In this document: positions 7,298 to 8,783 of the stretch, one piece after another
How positions within the stretch are numbered: position 1 is the stretch's first letter
Layout of the letters: each line of letters starts with the position of its first letter
Assembly: GCA_002319875.1 (NCBI GenBank)
Contig: DCFS01000034.1
Span: 1-8,783 of the forward strand
Reading direction: 5' to 3'
Length of the DNA stretch: 8,783 nucleotides
Source of the DNA: Treponema sp. UBA1798
GTDB taxonomy: Bacteria > Spirochaetota > Spirochaetia > Treponematales > Treponemataceae
Notes under the pieces: generated by a model
What the model was told of the DNA's origin: nothing
Database searches by the model: none
Seen by the model: the letters and a program-made list of their open reading frames with translations, nothing else
Position numbers and translations under genes: made by a program

Positions 7298-8783
7298 ATG
7301 TCTATTATTGAAACAAGTAAAAAATATAAGGGATTTGAAGTCCTGGATATTACAGAAATACCGGACTGCGAATCCACAGGTATATATCTGCGGCATAAAA
7401 AAACAGGACTGGAAGTTTTTCATCTTTTAAATTCCGATGACGAAAACCTTTTTGCATTTACTTTCCGTACGCCTCCCGAAAATTCCTGTGGAGCCGCACA
7501 TATATTGGAACATTCCGTATTATGCGGATCGGAAAAATACCCTTTAAAAGATCCTTTTATCCGCCTGGTAAATCAAAGTGTAAAAACATATTTAAACGCT
7601 CTCACATTTCCTGATAGAACAGTCTTTCCTGCAAGTTCAATGATAAAGCAGGATTATTTTAACCTTATGTCAGTCTATGGTGACGCAGTTTTTTTCCCCA
7701 GACTTGAACCTGAAATATTTAAGCAGGAAGCTCACAGGCTGGAAACTGATGGAAAAGGAAACTATTCGATACAGGGCGTCGTATATAATGAAATGAAGGG
7801 AAACTACTCATCCTTTGATTCAGTAGCAGGTGAGACGGCACTTCACAGCATTTTTCCGGGAACAATATATACATTTGATTTCGGCGGCGATCCCCTGCAA
7901 ATTCCTTTTATAACATACGAACAGCTGAAAGCGTTCCATACAAAACATTACCGGAGTAATAACTGTCTCGTATTTTTATATGGAAATATTCCGACAGAAA
8001 TCCAACTAGATTTTTTACAGGAACAGCTGCTTGACCGCATAGAAAGAAATAATTCTGATGTACCTGCCTGTAAACCGGATGAAATACTGTCAAAAGAAAC
8101 GGTAACGCCCTTTATAAAGCCGGTTTTTGTTGAAGGAAAGGGACCTGCCTCCGACAAAAAAATATATGGCGCAACAGTTACAGTCAACTGGCTGCTGGGA
8201 GAAACTGACAACATTATTCAGTATATGGAAAGTATTATTCTTTTCGAAATACTGTATGGACATGACGGTTCACCGCTGCGCAAAGCCCTTCTTGATTCCG
8301 GGCTTGGAGAAGATATAGCTCCCGGCAGTGGTATTCTGTCAGAAGTACGTTATATTATGATGACTGTTGGTCTCCGGGGAGTCGAGCAGAAAAATATAAG
8401 AGAGGTGGAGCGCTGTATCTTAAAAACACTCAACAGACTCTGCGAAAGCGGAATCACATCCGGCGATGTGGAATCCGCAATGATGTCAGTTGGTTTTGCA
8501 AACCGTGAGGTAATCCGTTCCGGTGGTCCTTATTCGCTTGTTTTATTACGCAGAGTTCTCAGAAGCTGGACATATGGAAAAAAACCTGCTGAAACATTGG
8601 GTGTCAGAGAGGCTTTCGATAAAATTAAGAAAAACATCCAGACAGACCCGGACTACATCACAGGCCTCATAAGGCGACTGCTTCTCGAAAATAACCACCG
8701 GTCTCTTGTTTCTGTAACTCCTGATTCCTCTTATACAAAAGAGCGTGACGATATCGAGCAGAAAATCATTTCCGATGCGGTTG
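7298..8783 (+). CDS. M16C family zinc metalloprotease, PreP-like (3' end missing)
   Basis: Presequence protease/Cym1-type peptidase of family M16C, a clam-shaped zinc enzyme that degrades unstructured peptides; no signal peptide or membrane segment is seen, so probably cytosolic. The inverted zinc motif HxxEH is HILEH at residues 68-72: His68 and His72 bind zinc and Glu71 is the catalytic base. The third ligand is Glu165 in VYNEMKG. The flanking LEHSVLCGSEKYPLKDPF and TYLNALTFPDRT are strongly M16C-like. The visible 495 residues cover the catalytic M16 domain and the inactive-type domain (about 205-450). They reach the start of the linker domain (HRSLVSVTPD, about 470 on). Family members are near 1000 residues, so about half is missing. 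The start is supported by the promoter just upstream; no Shine-Dalgarno is seen. It follows the fliG1-like gene by 19 bases but probably has its own promoter. Confidence 0.93.
   Translation, partial: MSIIETSKKYKGFEVLDITEIPDCESTGIYLRHKKTGLEVFHLLNSDDENLFAFTFRTPPENSCGAAHILEHSVLCGSEKYPLKDPFIRLVNQSVKTYLNALTFPDRTVFPASSMIKQDYFNLMSVYGDAVFFPRLEPEIFKQEAHRLETDGKGNYSIQGVVYNEMKGNYSSFDSVAGETALHSIFPGTIYTFDFGGDPLQIPFITYEQLKAFHTKHYRSNNCLVFLYGNIPTEIQLDFLQEQLLDRIERNNSDVPACKPDEILSKETVTPFIKPVFVEGKGPASDKKIYGATVTVNWLLGETDNIIQYMESIILFEILYGHDGSPLRKALLDSGLGEDIAPGSGILSEVRYIMMTVGLRGVEQKNIREVERCILKTLNRLCESGITSGDVESAMMSVGFANREVIRSGGPYSLVLLRRVLRSWTYGKKPAETLGVREAFDKIKKNIQTDPDYITGLIRRLLLENNHRSLVSVTPDSSYTKERDDIEQKIISDAV

Noticed and set aside
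1..8783. Mobile elements, CRISPR arrays, tRNA or rRNA genes, riboswitches
   Set aside because: No direct repeats with spacers, transposase or integrase motifs, cloverleaf-like sequence or conserved leader was seen. Almost all of the window is explained by six protein genes.

Overview
The window reads as ordinary chromosome of a flagellated bacterium, most likely a spirochaete of the Treponema type. The best clue is a divergent second FliG-like protein of the kind spirochaetes carry as FliG1. A large cytosolic M16C (PreP-like) metalloprotease and moderate G+C (roughly 45% by eye) fit but are not decisive. No phage, insertion sequence, CRISPR, tRNA or rRNA signature was seen, and coding density is very high.

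Layout. Positions 1-843 (+) hold the 3' part of a YghZ/Gpr-type aldo/keto reductase. It overlaps by 7 bases the start of rlmJ (837-1748, +), a 23S rRNA adenine methyltransferase. After a 30-base convergent gap with no convincing terminator come sbcC (1779-4811, -) and sbcD (4808-6034, -). These two form a tight operon with a 4-base ATGA overlap and encode the Mre11/Rad50-type nuclease complex. A 47-base divergent spacer (6035-6081) separates sbcD from a fliG1-like gene (6082-7278, +). Only 19 bases later starts an M16C zinc protease gene (7298 to the window end, +), which is cut off at about half its length.

How the genes work together. SbcC and SbcD are an obligate pair in DNA-end and hairpin processing. 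The reductase and rlmJ are probably cotranscribed, but no functional link is evident. The FliG-like protein and the protease are neighbours but probably have separate transcription starts, because a near-consensus promoter lies across the end of the fliG1-like gene.

Most interesting points. First, the FliG-like protein keeps the three-part FliG fold signature but has lost the EHPQR FliM-binding motif, the MFXF linker motif and two of the conserved torque-generating charges. Second, sbcD, the fliG1-like gene and the protease gene each have a -10-like hexamer ending 6-8 bases before the ATG and no Shine-Dalgarno sequence. This suggests leaderless mRNAs, whereas sbcC, inside its operon, has a clear ribosome binding site. 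I see no evidence of a wholly new multi-gene system here.
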